This document shows, piece after piece, positions 31,140-40,345 of a stretch of 64,000 nt of DNA (position 1 is its first letter; each line of letters begins with the position of its first letter). The position numbers were made by a program, and so were the translations under genes. The stretch comes from Rouxiella silvae. Its GTDB lineage: Bacteria; Pseudomonadota; Gammaproteobacteria; Enterobacterales; Enterobacteriaceae. The notes beneath the pieces are model-generated. The model made no database searches. It was not told where the DNA came from and worked only from the letters and a program-made list of their open reading frames with translations. Location: positions 1-64,000 of the forward strand of contig NZ_MRWD01000029.1 of assembly GCF_002093625.1 (NCBI RefSeq). Direction: 5' to 3'.

Positions 31140-32054
31140 TTACTTATCGGCCACGCTAATAATCTCCACGCGCTTTTTATCAGGACTCACCGCCAACCAC
31201 ACGGCAATACAAATAATCACGCCGCCAAAGATAAAGCCGGAGTTAATTTCTTCGCCTAGCACCAAATAACTCCAGAAAACGCCAAACGGCGGGATGAGAA
31301 ATGTGACCGACAGCGTTTTTAGTGGGCCAATATCGCTGATGAGGCGGAAATAGAGGATATAGGCCACTGCTGTACAGAGAAGACCGACCCCCAGTACGCT
31401 GCCCCAGACCTCGGGCTGTGCCCAATTCACCGCCGGTCCGAATGCAAGGGTGTAGCCAAAGAAAGGCAGAAGGAACAGGGTTGCCCCCAGTTGGCTGCCG
31501 AAGGCGACTATCGAGGGCTCAAGACCTCCCTTGTCTGAAATCCATTTTTTAGCCAGAAAACCGGCTACGCCATAGCAGGCGGTGGCAATAAGGCATGCTA
31601 TTACCCCCCACACCAGGTCAGCGGTCGAATGCATCTCTCCGGTGGACGTTATCAGCACTATCCCCGCGAGTCCAAGAAATACGCCTGCCCACTTCTTGAG
31701 GTTCAACGTGGCGCCAAAAAAGGAAAAACCGATCACCGCGCCCATCAGTGGGGTGGTGGCATTTAAAATGGCGGAGTATCCGGCAGGCAGCCAGCGCGCG
31801 GCCAGGCAATACATCAGAAACGGCAAACCCGAGTTGATCGCGCCAAGCAGCAGCGCTTGCCGAGTTTTGCCGTTAAAGGCTATCTTTTTTCGCATCATCA
31901 GCAAAATAATAGCCAGTCCGCTACAGCCGAAAAGCACCCGTAGAAACGCGGTATTAATTGCTCCAAATTCAGGTGCCGCAATACGCATAAACAGGAAACT
32001 AGCTCCCCAAATGGCGGCTAAAGTCAATAATCTTATAAAGTCGGGCACCTTCAT
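31140..32054 (-). CDS. EamA/DMT-superfamily transporter
   Basis: This 304-residue protein has ten hydrophobic segments in two EamA repeats; WGASFLFMRIA opens the first and FLIPPFGVFWSYLVLGE is typical of the second. Exporters of this type move amino acids or related metabolites. It begins MKVPDFIRLLTLAAIWGASF with GGAAACAAC upstream. It is a single gene, divergent from a GST gene. Confidence 0.83.
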   Translation of the reverse strand: MKVPDFIRLLTLAAIWGASFLFMRIAAPEFGAINTAFLRVLFGCSGLAIILLMMRKKIAFNGKTRQALLLGAINSGLPFLMYCLAARWLPAGYSAILNATTPLMGAVIGFSFFGATLNLKKWAGVFLGLAGIVLITSTGEMHSTADLVWGVIACLIATACYGVAGFLAKKWISDKGGLEPSIVAFGSQLGATLFLLPFFGYTLAFGPAVNWAQPEVWGSVLGVGLLCTAVAYILYFRLISDIGPLKTLSVTFLIPPFGVFWSYLVLGEEINSGFIFGGVIICIAVWLAVSPDKKRVEIISVADK

Positions 32055-32191
32055 GTTGTTTCCTTACTTTTTGCGATAGCCAGTTGACACTCTTCAGCCG
32101 TAATAGAGGTATAGTTTAGCGGCCTGTGGCACAGAGAAAATAGCACAGGTAGACGCAGTAATGGATAGGGCAATAGTTAACCGGAGGCGTT

Positions 32192-32833
32192 GTGCTTAAA
32201 ATTTGGGGCAGAAAGACATCATCGAACGTGCAGGCTTTGATGTGGTGTGTGGGTGAATTAAATTTACCTTATGAACGTTATGATATCGGTCATCGTTTTG
32301 GCGGCAACGATACGCCGGAATTTTTAGCCATGAACCCCAACGGTACCGTGCCGGTATTGAAAGACGGTGACGATGAGCCGTTGTGGGAAACCGGCGCCAT
32401 CCTGCGTTATATTGCGAGAGTGTATGGCAATGAGGCTTTTTGGCCGTCGAGTGCGGCAGAGTGTGCGCAGGTTGATAAATGGACGGAATGGGCCAAAGTC
32501 AGCGTCTCGCACAGCTTTACGGCCCCGCTTTTTTGGCGAGTCGTGCGAACCGCCAGCAAAGACAGAGACCAACCAGCCATCGATAATGCAATGAAAGTAT
32601 TGAATAAATTTTTAGATGTCGCCGAAGTCCAGCTCAGCAAGCACGCCTATATTGCCGGTGAGGGTTTTACTCTTGCCGATGTGCAGTTCGGGCATATTCT
32701 CTACCGTTATTTCGATATCGATATTGAGCGCGAATCGTTCCCGGCCCTGGAGCAATACTATGAACGACTGAAGCAGCGTCCGGCTTTCGTCGAGCATGTG
32801 ATGGTTTCTTATGACGATCTCCGGGTGAAGTGA
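32192..32833 (+). CDS. Glutathione S-transferase
   Basis: This 213-residue protein starts at a GTG with CGGAGG upstream. The thioredoxin-fold N-terminal domain has a candidate catalytic serine at SSN (residues 10-12), the cis-proline motif NPNGTVPVL and the glutathione-contact motif ETGAIL. The helical C-terminal domain has the N-capping box FTLADVQFG. It is likely a cytosolic detoxifying transferase or glutathione-dependent dehalogenase-like enzyme; substrate unknown. Confidence 0.88.
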   Translation: MLKIWGRKTSSNVQALMWCVGELNLPYERYDIGHRFGGNDTPEFLAMNPNGTVPVLKDGDDEPLWETGAILRYIARVYGNEAFWPSSAAECAQVDKWTEWAKVSVSHSFTAPLFWRVVRTASKDRDQPAIDNAMKVLNKFLDVAEVQLSKHAYIAGEGFTLADVQFGHILYRYFDIDIERESFPALEQYYERLKQRPAFVEHVMVSYDDLRVK

Positions 32834-33160
32834 TTTGAAATCGAAAACAGCAATTTCGTTCAAGATTCTAGACTAAACAAAGGCTATATAACGCCCCTGT
32901 CATTCACGGTCTATCTCTTCGATACAGTGCTATTTATGCCACGTGCATGAGACTTTCTGCATTTCATTTGAATCGGCACTTTACGCGCGCGGTAATCGTA
33001 ATTTTAAGCTTGGTGATGTTTTACCTCGTTAGCTCACTTTGGTAATGATTAACTGCACTATTTTCAGTAAATTAAAGGAACTACTCTGTTGTCATTTGAG
33101 CACTATGGTGACGTATGTGCTCATTATGTTGATACCTGTCAGTATTAATTGGAGTTCCTC
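32834..33160. other. Gap between GST and MBL-fold genes
   Basis: This 327-base, AT-rich stretch has no gene I can call firmly. It contains a 32-codon frame (32947-33045, listed separately) and the promoter region of the hydrolase gene at 33161. I see no operator palindrome or terminator. Confidence 0.5.
32947..33045 (+). CDS. Possible 32-residue single-pass membrane peptide
   Basis: The frame reads MRLSAFHLNRHFTRAV then a hydrophobic run IVILSLVMFYLVSSLW to a TAA. A basic N-terminus followed by one membrane span is the shape of many enterobacterial small membrane proteins. Against it: no clear ribosome site precedes the ATG, and I recognise no relative. Confidence 0.22.
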   Translation: MRLSAFHLNRHFTRAVIVILSLVMFYLVSSLW

Positions 33161-33988
33161 ATGTCTCAAACCTCTATTACACATGCGTTGGGCCAGGCTA
33201 CGGTCGCTAAAATATTTGAAACTACGCTTGAATTTGGTTCAACCTATCTCTTCCCCGACTGGGCCGACGACACGCCTGTTGTGCCGCTCAGCGTGCACAG
33301 CTGGTTGGTGAAAAATGAAGGGAAAATATATTTGATTGATGCTGGAGTAGGTAAGGGCAAGACCCGCGCCTCGGCGTTATTCAATCATCTCGATAACCCT
33401 TATTTAGAGCGATTGGCCGAGCAGGGTGTAACTCCTGATCAGGTCGATTATGTCTTGATGACGCATATTCATACTGACCACGTAGGTTGGAATACAACTT
33501 TCAAAGACGGTGAATGGCAACCCACTTTTCCCAATGCGCGCTATGTGTTTCCTAAAGAGGGCTATGAGTTTTATCTCACCGAAGAAGGCCGAGCCGTGGC
33601 GGGATATGCTGCTTTTGCCGACAGCGTCGCGCCAATCGTTGCCGCCGGTTTAGCCGATTTTATCCCCGCAGCGGGGGGAACGGTAGACCAACATTTTGAA
33701 TATATTCCAACGCCCGGCCACTGCGTGGGTCATATGTCGATCCGTTTTAGCTCCGAGGGAGAGCAGGGATTATTTGCCGGAGACGTGATGCATTGTCTGG
33801 AACAGGTTAAAAACCCCCAGTTAGTCTCGGTATTTTGCGTAGATAAGCCCCTAGCGATAGAGACTCGCCAGCAGATTCTGGAACAGATGGCACAGAGTCA
33901 CACGCTGTATTTCAGCTCTCATTTTGAAGGCAGCTCCGTCGGCTACGTTAATCGTGAAGGCGACGACTATCGCTGGCAGCCGGTTTAA
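33161..33988 (+). CDS. Metallo-beta-lactamase-fold hydrolase
   Basis: I start at ATG 33161 (MSQTSITHAL) with TTGGAG upstream, giving 275 residues. The di-zinc motif HIHTDH is at about 102-107, GHCVGH supplies the third histidine, and GLFAGDVMH the bridging aspartate. SSHFEG near the end supplies the last histidine. The arrangement fits the family that includes N-acyl-homoserine lactonases and related lactonases or esterases. Substrate not determinable. Confidence 0.87.
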   Translation: MSQTSITHALGQATVAKIFETTLEFGSTYLFPDWADDTPVVPLSVHSWLVKNEGKIYLIDAGVGKGKTRASALFNHLDNPYLERLAEQGVTPDQVDYVLMTHIHTDHVGWNTTFKDGEWQPTFPNARYVFPKEGYEFYLTEEGRAVAGYAAFADSVAPIVAAGLADFIPAAGGTVDQHFEYIPTPGHCVGHMSIRFSSEGEQGLFAGDVMHCLEQVKNPQLVSVFCVDKPLAIETRQQILEQMAQSHTLYFSSHFEGSSVGYVNREGDDYRWQPV

Positions 33989-34018
33989 GCAAAATATTAA
34001 ACATCGTGCATTTATTAG

Positions 34019-34040
34019 GGTGGCTCTACTCTACGCCACC
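34019..34040. terminator. Weak hairpin after the MBL-fold gene
   Basis: GGTGGC and GCCACC can pair around ten bases, 31 bases after the stop. No T-run follows, so this is only a possible terminator. Confidence 0.3.
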
Positions 34041-34082
34041 GGTAAATAAGAATAGTAAATGCTAAATTTTTGCTAATTATCT

Positions 34083-34112
34083 AATCGCTATATTATTTAT
34101 TATATAGCGATT
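34083..34112. promoter_or_regulatory. 26-bp palindrome upstream of the DUF1543 gene
   Basis: AATCGCTATAT and ATATAGCGATT form a perfect 11-bp inverted repeat around eight bases. Its core TCGCTAT-N12-ATAGCGA (34085-34110) has exactly the length and arms of a palindrome upstream of dipZ at 44788-44813, suggesting one shared regulator. No T-run follows, so it is not a simple terminator. Confidence 0.55.
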
Positions 34113-34164
34113 GTAAGGTACTGTCTTACCCCATTGAAGGCGTAATATTTAAGAGGAACTCAGA

Positions 34165-34668
34165 TTGTACCTGTATATGTTTTACTTAGGCGGCAATGCC
34201 GGAAGATCAAATATTGAAGTTCACGATATCCAGTTTGTAGCAGCCGAGCAGCCGGAGCATGCTTGGCCTGCGCTGCGTGAAGCATGGTTTGGCGACGCGG
34301 ATAAAGTGCACATTGATGGTTATGCGCGTATTAACTGGGCGGACGGCTATGCCGTTTCACTGTCGGCGACGCCTGCGGCGGACGATAAAAAGCTATTTTT
34401 TGTTAATGCCGGCGCCTATGACCCTTCGACGTTGGCTGAATTGCACGCCTTTGATTTGTTTGTCGCCCGAGATGCACAAGAGGCTAAAGTCAGAGGATTA
34501 GAGTCTTTGCTTAATGGTGCACTGCACCAGCATAAAGATAATCTTAAAGACGTGGATGATTGCATTCTGTTGGATAAAATCGGCGATCTTTATGTGCATT
34601 TAACCCCGAGCAGTCACGGTAAAGCTTTCAGACCTGAGTGGCAGGGCTACCAGCCTATTGGGCTCTAA
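34165..34668 (+). CDS. DUF1543 protein
   Basis: This 167-residue protein starts at a TTG (MYLYMFYLGGNAGRSNIEVH) with GAGGA upstream; an ATG four codons later is possible. FYLGGNAGRSNIEVHDIQFV is the DUF1543 signature, and the second half (DDCILLDKIGDLYVHLTPS) looks like a repeat of the same fold. Function unknown. No membrane segment or signal is seen. A palindrome shared with dipZ lies in its promoter. Confidence 0.8.
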   Translation: MYLYMFYLGGNAGRSNIEVHDIQFVAAEQPEHAWPALREAWFGDADKVHIDGYARINWADGYAVSLSATPAADDKKLFFVNAGAYDPSTLAELHAFDLFVARDAQEAKVRGLESLLNGALHQHKDNLKDVDDCILLDKIGDLYVHLTPSSHGKAFRPEWQGYQPIGL

Positions 34669-34678
34669 CCATTATTTT

Positions 34679-34700
34679 AGCCTCTGTTAATCCAGAGGCT
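34679..34700 (+). terminator. Terminator-like hairpin after the DUF1543 gene
   Basis: AGCCTCTG and CAGAGGCT pair around six bases, 11 bases past the stop, followed by AATGTTTG. The short T-tract makes it a moderate candidate. Confidence 0.5.
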
Positions 34701-34731
34701 AATGTTTGAGTATGCTGGGGCAGGGTGCGGA

Positions 34732-35592
34732 ATGACCATTTTTTTACCGTTAGGCTATCTGCTGGTCGGATGGTTGATTGGGCAGACATCGTGGGATATT
34801 AAAACGCTGGCTTCCACGTTATTGACCCGGCTGTTTATTCCCTTGGTGATCGTTTTCAATATTGCCACACATTTTAGCAGCATGAGCGGCATTATTATTG
34901 CCACCGCTCTGGCGATGTTGATTCTCCTTGGCGTCAGCCGATTATTCACCCGCGATCCTGTACTTAATCTCTGCTTTTGTTATCTCAATATTGGCTGGCT
35001 CGGTCTGCCGGTGGCGACGGCACTGTTTGGCAACGAGGCTGCGGTTATTATTATTGCCGCGTATGTCGGTAGCTCCATAATGGGTAACTCGGTGGGCGCA
35101 GGGATGCTATCAGGCAACGCATTCAACCTGAAAAAGCTGATTCAGACGCCACCTGTCATTGCGCTGGCCATAGGTATTCTGCTTATTCCGTTCAGCCGTG
35201 AGGTTGAGTCTTTAGGCGTTGAAATCTACCCGTTTGCCAAATTTATGATGAGCTTTTTGGGGATGGCAATTCTGGGTATCTGGTTGTCAAAAGTTAAGGT
35301 GAGGGCGGTGGATTTTCGTCGCGAGTTGAAGCCTTTTTTACTCCGTTCTGCGGTGATGGCCATTCTTGTTACGCTAATGTGGATGTTTGCGCGTTATATC
35401 CACCAAACGACCGTGGTTAATAATGCACCTACGCTCTACTTGCTGTGCTTATTACCGCCCGCTGCCAATATTATTGTATTGGAAACACACTATCTTGGCA
35501 GTGGTCGATCGGCGCGTCCTATCAGCTGTGGCACCTGTATTAGTATTGTTGCTATTGCGCTTTATGCGGGCGCAATTACCTTAAGCCATTAA
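34732..35592 (+). CDS. AEC-family (auxin efflux carrier type) transporter
   Basis: I start at ATG 34732 (MTIFLPLGYLL), which gives 286 residues; a frame opening at 34702 would begin just after the preceding hairpin and lacks a ribosome site. About ten hydrophobic segments and the motif FCYLNIGWLGLPVATALFGN fit bacterial AEC permeases, which move organic acids such as malonate. Substrate here unknown. It converges with a cupin gene across a hairpin. Confidence 0.82.
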   Translation: MTIFLPLGYLLVGWLIGQTSWDIKTLASTLLTRLFIPLVIVFNIATHFSSMSGIIIATALAMLILLGVSRLFTRDPVLNLCFCYLNIGWLGLPVATALFGNEAAVIIIAAYVGSSIMGNSVGAGMLSGNAFNLKKLIQTPPVIALAIGILLIPFSREVESLGVEIYPFAKFMMSFLGMAILGIWLSKVKVRAVDFRRELKPFLLRSAVMAILVTLMWMFARYIHQTTVVNNAPTLYLLCLLPPAANIIVLETHYLGSGRSARPISCGTCISIVAIALYAGAITLSH

Positions 35593-35595
35593 ATG

Positions 35596-35630
35596 CCTGA
35601 TAACGTTGTGAAATATTCGGCGTTATCAGG
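35596..35630. terminator. Bidirectional terminator between AEC and cupin genes
   Basis: CCTGATAACG and CGTTATCAGG form a perfect 10-bp stem around 15 bases between two convergent genes. T-rich sequence follows on the plus strand (GCTATTTATT). Confidence 0.65.
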
Positions 35631-35638
35631 GCTATTTA

Positions 35639-36064
35639 TTATTGCTGTGCAGCGATAACGTCAATAATCACTAATGGCTCTTTGCCCGTGTTGCTTAATC
35701 CGTGTGATTCGCCTTTGCGGACAATAGTAATATCACCGGCTTTAACCGGATAATCTTTACCGTCGGTGTCTTTAAATGTGCCAGTCCCAGAAACAATCAC
35801 ATAAGCATCTTCATTATCTTTATGCTGATGATAGCCAATCGAGTCACCCGGTTTGAGGGTCAGCCAGCTCAGCTCTTTAATTGCCTGATCGGGCTTGGCT
35901 TTATCGCGTGTAAAGGCAAAAGCCGCATCCACGTTACCTTTACCGCCGCCCAAGCCTTTCTTTTCAATTTTTTGCTGTTGTTCTTTAGTAATGACCTGCG
36001 CATTTGCCCATGAAGCCGGTAATAAAGCGGCGATACACAATAATGCAGTTGTTAATTTACGCAT
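35639..36064 (-). CDS. Periplasmic single-domain cupin protein
   Basis: The start is an ATG with AGGGTG upstream (MRKLTTALLCIAALL); a GTG three codons earlier is also open. Signal peptide cleavage is likely after WANA. The mature protein of about 120 residues is one cupin: motif 1 GYHQHKDNEDAYVIVSGTG and motif 2 GESHGLSN. Metal ligands are two histidines, a glutamate and a third histidine. Function unknown, perhaps binding or isomerising a small polar ligand. Confidence 0.8.
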   Translation of the reverse strand: MRKLTTALLCIAALLPASWANAQVITKEQQQKIEKKGLGGGKGNVDAAFAFTRDKAKPDQAIKELSWLTLKPGDSIGYHQHKDNEDAYVIVSGTGTFKDTDGKDYPVKAGDITIVRKGESHGLSNTGKEPLVIIDVIAAQQ

Positions 36065-36181
36065 AAATTTCACCCTGTTATTATAAATCCATTATTTCAG
36101 GCACCCTGTTGCTGCCTGATTTTTCCTGCCGTTCTTTATGCCAGAAAAAAGACTTTTCCACATTGCCAAAAAGTGACATTA

Positions 36182-36218
36182 ACAAAAAACGCCACCCGCA
36201 GAATAGACGTGTGGCGTT
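36182..36218 (-). terminator. Terminator of the glutamate dehydrogenase gene
   Basis: On the minus strand AACGCCAC and GTGGCGTT pair and run into TTTTTTGTT, 22 bases past the stop. Confidence 0.85.
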
Positions 36219-36240
36219 AATCAGAGACTAGAATGGGGTA

Positions 36241-37515
36241 TTAGCCAGGATAAATACCGCGATCTTTACGCGCCATCAGAATTCGCTCACAGGCCACAAT
36301 ATAGGCCGCCGTGCGCAGCGAACAATCCTTCTCTTTTGCTTTCTCCCAAACGTGAACCATTGCGTCGGTCATGATTTTGTCCATGCGCACATTGATCTCG
36401 TCTTCACTCCAGAAGAAGCTGGCCATGTCCTGCACCCACTCAAAATAGCTGACCGTCACACCGCCGGCGTTGCACACCACGTCTGGCACGACAATCACGC
36501 CGCGTTCGGCCAAAATGTCATCGGCCTCTGGGAAGGTTGGGCCGTTGGCACCTTCAAGTACTAATTTACAGCTAAGCAGCTGTGCGCGTTCGCGGGTGAT
36601 TTGTCCCTCAAGTGCCGCAGGAATAAGGATATCCATCGGCGTAGTCCAGAAGGCTTCGCTGTTGATTTCCTGTGCACCCGGGAAGCCTGCAATTTGTCTG
36701 TGTTGGATTTGCCACTCACTCAACGCCGCCATATCGATGCCGGAGTCATTAAACAAGGTTGCCGTATGGTCTTGAATTACCACGATCCGTGCGCCGATTT
36801 CGGCAAACAGGCGAGCAGCTTCGCTGCCCACGTTACCAAATCCTTGAATCGCCACTCTTGCGCCTTCAGTTTCAATACCTGCGCGGCGTGCAACTTCGCG
36901 TCCGGTAACAAATACACCGCGGCCGGTGGCTTTTTCGCGGCCTAGTGAGCCGCCGAGATGAATCGGCTTACCGGTCACAACGCCGGTGATGGTGGTGCCG
37001 TGGTTCATGGAATACGTGTCCATGATCCAAGCCATAACTTTGCTGTTAGTACCGACGTCCGGTGCCGGAATGTCTTTCTGAGGCCCGATAATAATGCCAA
37101 TTTCGCTCGTGTAGCGGCGAGTCAGTCGCTCCAGCTCACCGTCAGACAGGGCAAAGGGATCAACGCGAATGCCGCCTTTCGCTCCGCCATAAGGCAGATT
37201 CACGGCCGCACACTTGATGGTCATCCACGCCGAAAGCGCCATAACTTCGTTGAGATCAACACCAGGGTGGTAGCGGATGCCGCCTTTTCCCGGGCCGCGC
37301 GAGAGGTTGTGCTGAACGCGATAGCCTTCAAAATGACGGATCGTACCGTCATCCATTTGCAGGGGAATATCTACGATCAGCGCGCGTTTCGGATGACGTA
37401 GGGTGTCTATCCAGCGTGAAAGGTCACCCAGATAAGGGGCGACGCGATCGATTTGACGCAGATAGGTTGTCCAGGGAGATGTACTGCTTTCTGACGCGTA
37501 AGATAACTTTTCCAT
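36241..37515 (-). CDS. gdhA: Glutamate dehydrogenase (Glu/Leu/Phe/Val dehydrogenase family)
   Basis: This 424-residue enzyme has the family signature [14 protein letters not shown] near residue 110, with the catalytic lysine, and a Rossmann domain with [13 protein letters not shown] near residue 235. Length and the ending [10 protein letters not shown] match the short hexameric glutamate dehydrogenases rather than the 447-residue E. coli GdhA. It interconverts glutamate with 2-oxoglutarate and ammonia; cofactor choice cannot be fixed by eye. The symbol is a best guess. It is divergent from an amino-acid permease. Confidence 0.83.
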   Translation of the reverse strand: MEKLSYASESSTSPWTTYLRQIDRVAPYLGDLSRWIDTLRHPKRALIVDIPLQMDDGTIRHFEGYRVQHNLSRGPGKGGIRYHPGVDLNEVMALSAWMTIKCAAVNLPYGGAKGGIRVDPFALSDGELERLTRRYTSEIGIIIGPQKDIPAPDVGTNSKVMAWIMDTYSMNHGTTITGVVTGKPIHLGGSLGREKATGRGVFVTGREVARRAGIETEGARVAIQGFGNVGSEAARLFAEIGARIVVIQDHTATLFNDSGIDMAALSEWQIQHRQIAGFPGAQEINSEAFWTTPMDILIPAALEGQITRERAQLLSCKLVLEGANGPTFPEADDILAERGVIVVPDVVCNAGGVTVSYFEWVQDMASFFWSEDEINVRMDKIMTDAMVHVWEKAKEKDCSLRTAAYIVACERILMARKDRGIYPG

Positions 37516-37896
37516 AAAAAAGCCTTTTTAAATAAAGTCATTTATTTTGTGAAGCTGAGGAAGAGAAGTGCATTTCACTATGCGGTGATAATGTTATCAG
37601 CTTTTATAAAGAGTGTTTATGGATGACAACGGCAAATTGCTTATTTGTGATCGGTGAGGCATTCAATTAGTGAATAGTTATACAAGAAATAGAGACCTAT
37701 AAGGAGTGAATTTTTATGCAATTTATATTCATTAAAGTGACTAATAAACTTTTTTTTCCCAATTATCAGAACTTTGAGACCGGTCAAAAAGTGAATGAAA
37801 TGATATTTTTCAGTGTTGACTTTGTTAAAGCTCAACGCCAGCATGCATCCTGAACTCGCCGCTCCATGACTTTTCTGCAAGGCTAAAGGAATTGCA
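37516..37896. promoter_or_regulatory. Divergent gdh/permease gap
   Basis: This 381-base, strongly AT-rich region has no gene I trust. It contains the palindrome TGATAATGTTATCA at 37586-37599, 70 bases upstream of the dehydrogenase, a possible operator. A weaker ATTCA-N5-TGAAT repeat lies near 37662. A 79-codon minus-strand frame here looks spurious. Confidence 0.45.
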
Positions 37897-39336
37897 ATGA
37901 CCCTCGAGAAAATAGAACGACAGGAAAACGCTGCCGGTAAGCTTGATGCCCCTGAGAAACTGCACAGGGGCCTCAGTGAGCGTCATATTCAGATGATTGC
38001 CTTAGGGGGTGCAATTGGCACGGGTCTCTTTATGGGCGCAGGGAAAAATATCGCCGTTTCCGGTACTTCCATTTTAATCATCTACATGCTGGTTGGCTTT
38101 TTCATGTACATGGTAATGCGGGCTATGGGTGAGGTGTTGCTTTCGCGTCTCGACTATCGGTCGTTCGCGGATTTTGTGGCGGATTATCTCGGACCAAAAG
38201 CCAGTTTTTTTCTCGGCTGGTCCTACTGGTTGAGCTGGGTTGTTACCTGTATTGCCGACGTGGTGGTGTGCGGCGGCTATATGCAGTACTGGTTTCCGCA
38301 TATGTCAGCCTGGGCGCCGGCGCTGTTCACGCTCGGGCTGCTTTGCCTGTTCAACATGCTGTCGGTCAAAATGTTTGGCGAGGCGGAATTCTGGTTTGCG
38401 CTGATAAAAGTGGTGACCATTGTGGCGCTTATCTTGACCGGTGGCTGGATGATTGCGACCGGCTGGACCTCTCCAGACGGTGTGCGCGCCTCAATGCATC
38501 ATCTTAGTGACCCTGAAGTGTTTATGCCGCACGGAATTGCAGGTTTTCTGGCCGGATTCCAAATCGCTATTTTTTCTTATACCGGCATAGAACTGCTAGG
38601 CACCATGACTGCGGAGACTAAGGATCCGCAGCGAATTTTGCCAAAAGCCATCAATGCGCTGCCGCTCCGGATCATAATTTTCTATATGCTGTCGATGACG
38701 GTGATTATTGGCGTAACGTCCTGGGGGGCTATCTCGCCCGACGTTAGCCCGTTCGTGATGCTTTTTGCCAAAGCTGGGTTACCTGCTGCGGCCGCCGTGA
38801 TCAATTTTGTTGCTCTGACCTCGGCTATGTCGTCGGCTAACAGCGGCGTTTATTCCAGCACGCGCATGCTTTATGGCCTGTCTATCGAGAAACACGCCCA
38901 CTGGCAGTTCCGAATCCTTTCGAGAACCACGTTAATCCCGATACGCAGCCTGTTATTCTCTTGTTTTTGCATGCTCAGCGGCACGCTTTTACTGTTTTTA
39001 GTGCCGAACGTGATGACGCTGTTCACTATCGTTTCTACTCTGGCAGCTATTTTGGTGATTTACAGCTGGGCGATGATCCTGATTTCTTATCTGGTTTATC
39101 GTAAAAAACGCCCTGATTTGCACGCTGCATCCTCGTTTAAAATGCCTGCGGGTATTGTGATGACTTGGCTCAGCCTGGCGTTCTTTGCCTTTACGATTGT
39201 CATTATGCTGTTCGACCCAGACACACTTTCTGCACTTTGTGCCACGCCGCTGTGGTTCATCATGCTGTTCATTTTTTGGAAAATGAAGCAAAGAAAGGAG
39301 CAACAGATGACGACGGTAATCAACAGTCAGGCATAG
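37897..39336 (+). CDS. Amino-acid permease, APC family, CycA-like
   Basis: This 479-residue protein has 12 hydrophobic segments. The consensus IQMIALGGAIGTGLFMGAGK opens it, and stretches such as KMFGEAEFWFALIKVV and the ETKDP loop closely resemble the D-serine/D-alanine/glycine permease CycA as I recall it. Its exact substrate may differ, because a glutamate dehydrogenase lies divergently next to it. AAAGGA lies nine bases upstream of the ATG. Confidence 0.85.
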   Translation: MTLEKIERQENAAGKLDAPEKLHRGLSERHIQMIALGGAIGTGLFMGAGKNIAVSGTSILIIYMLVGFFMYMVMRAMGEVLLSRLDYRSFADFVADYLGPKASFFLGWSYWLSWVVTCIADVVVCGGYMQYWFPHMSAWAPALFTLGLLCLFNMLSVKMFGEAEFWFALIKVVTIVALILTGGWMIATGWTSPDGVRASMHHLSDPEVFMPHGIAGFLAGFQIAIFSYTGIELLGTMTAETKDPQRILPKAINALPLRIIIFYMLSMTVIIGVTSWGAISPDVSPFVMLFAKAGLPAAAAVINFVALTSAMSSANSGVYSSTRMLYGLSIEKHAHWQFRILSRTTLIPIRSLLFSCFCMLSGTLLLFLVPNVMTLFTIVSTLAAILVIYSWAMILISYLVYRKKRPDLHAASSFKMPAGIVMTWLSLAFFAFTIVIMLFDPDTLSALCATPLWFIMLFIFWKMKQRKEQQMTTVINSQA

Positions 39337-39354
39337 AGCTGAAGTGACGGATTA

Positions 39355-40242
39355 TTATTCCTCAGAGAGTCCGTCCTGATTGACCAGCCAGCGTTCAAAA
39401 TCTTGGTGTAAAACGGTTTTCTGCACCCCAACTGGCGTCAGCGCCTGATACAGGCACGGCGCCACGGTGTTTTGTGTAAACAGCGGAACAAGATTACCAC
39501 GCGCAATTTCGGTAGACAGCGTCTTGACCGGTCCTAGACCGACGCCAATCCCTTCAAGCATCGCGTGCAGCGAAACGTGAAAATGATCGTAACGTCTAAA
39601 ACCGCTTACCGGCATTTTTTGCAGGCCCGCCGCGGCAAACCATTGATTCCAGTGGCCTGGGCGAGTCAACGTCTCAATCCGTGGGCACAACAAAACATCT
39701 GCTGGTTTCTCAATGGGATAGCGTTTAAGCAGTTCCGGTGAGGCCATTAGACAATGCTGGTCCTGCAAGAACGCAATGGCCGAATACTCCACCGCGCTGA
39801 TTTCTCGACGAATTAACAGGTCATAATGACCGATAATATGCAGCTGTTCGGTATTGGCGGTGGATATTTGCAAATTAGCCTGTGGGTAACGGGCGTAAAA
39901 ATCGTCAATTCGTGGGAGCAGCCACTTTAAACTCAGGGTAGTTGGCACGCTGATGTTAAACACATTATTCCGCCCGCCGTTTCCATAACGCAGCGCAATA
40001 TCAGAAAGCGTGTCAAAGGCGCTACCGAGTTCACGGGCCAGCGTCAAGGCGTAGGGGGTCGGCACGCGACGCTGACCCTCCTTACTGAATAAATTTACCC
40101 CAAACCACTTTTCAACCACCTGAATTTGACGGCTTATCGCGCCGTGAGTGATGCACAGCTCTTTGGCCGCTGCGGTATAACTGCCTGCATGACAGGCAAC
40201 CAGAAAAGCCTTCAGCGCTGTCAGGGGAGGAAGAGGGTGCAT
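39355..40242 (-). CDS. LysR-family regulator (GcvA-like)
   Basis: This 295-residue regulator opens MHPLPPLTALKAFLVACHAG with a typical helix-turn-helix (ITHGAISRQIQVVEKWFGVN) and a GcvA/AmpR-like effector domain (WLLPRIDDFYARYPQANLQI). GcvA-type proteins regulate amino-acid or beta-lactam genes. It is divergent from a TauE/SafE transporter and convergent with the permease gene; either may be a target. Confidence 0.87.
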   Translation of the reverse strand: MHPLPPLTALKAFLVACHAGSYTAAAKELCITHGAISRQIQVVEKWFGVNLFSKEGQRRVPTPYALTLARELGSAFDTLSDIALRYGNGGRNNVFNISVPTTLSLKWLLPRIDDFYARYPQANLQISTANTEQLHIIGHYDLLIRREISAVEYSAIAFLQDQHCLMASPELLKRYPIEKPADVLLCPRIETLTRPGHWNQWFAAAGLQKMPVSGFRRYDHFHVSLHAMLEGIGVGLGPVKTLSTEIARGNLVPLFTQNTVAPCLYQALTPVGVQKTVLHQDFERWLVNQDGLSEE

Positions 40243-40345
40243 TTACTGTCCTTTAAAGTCACGGTTATGTGATGTTTTAGCACGAGTATTGTAATTTTTT
40301 AATCGCTAACATCGCTTAAATGAAGACTTATAGGAAATAAATGCG

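Noticed and set aside
33039-33311. A plus-strand frame of 90 codons overlapping the MBL-fold gene start
   Set aside because: It runs out of frame through the start of a well-supported hydrolase gene and has no family motif.
37641-37880. A 79-codon minus-strand frame between gdh and the permease gene
   Set aside because: It lies in AT-rich promoter sequence, has no ribosome site and a composition unlike protein.
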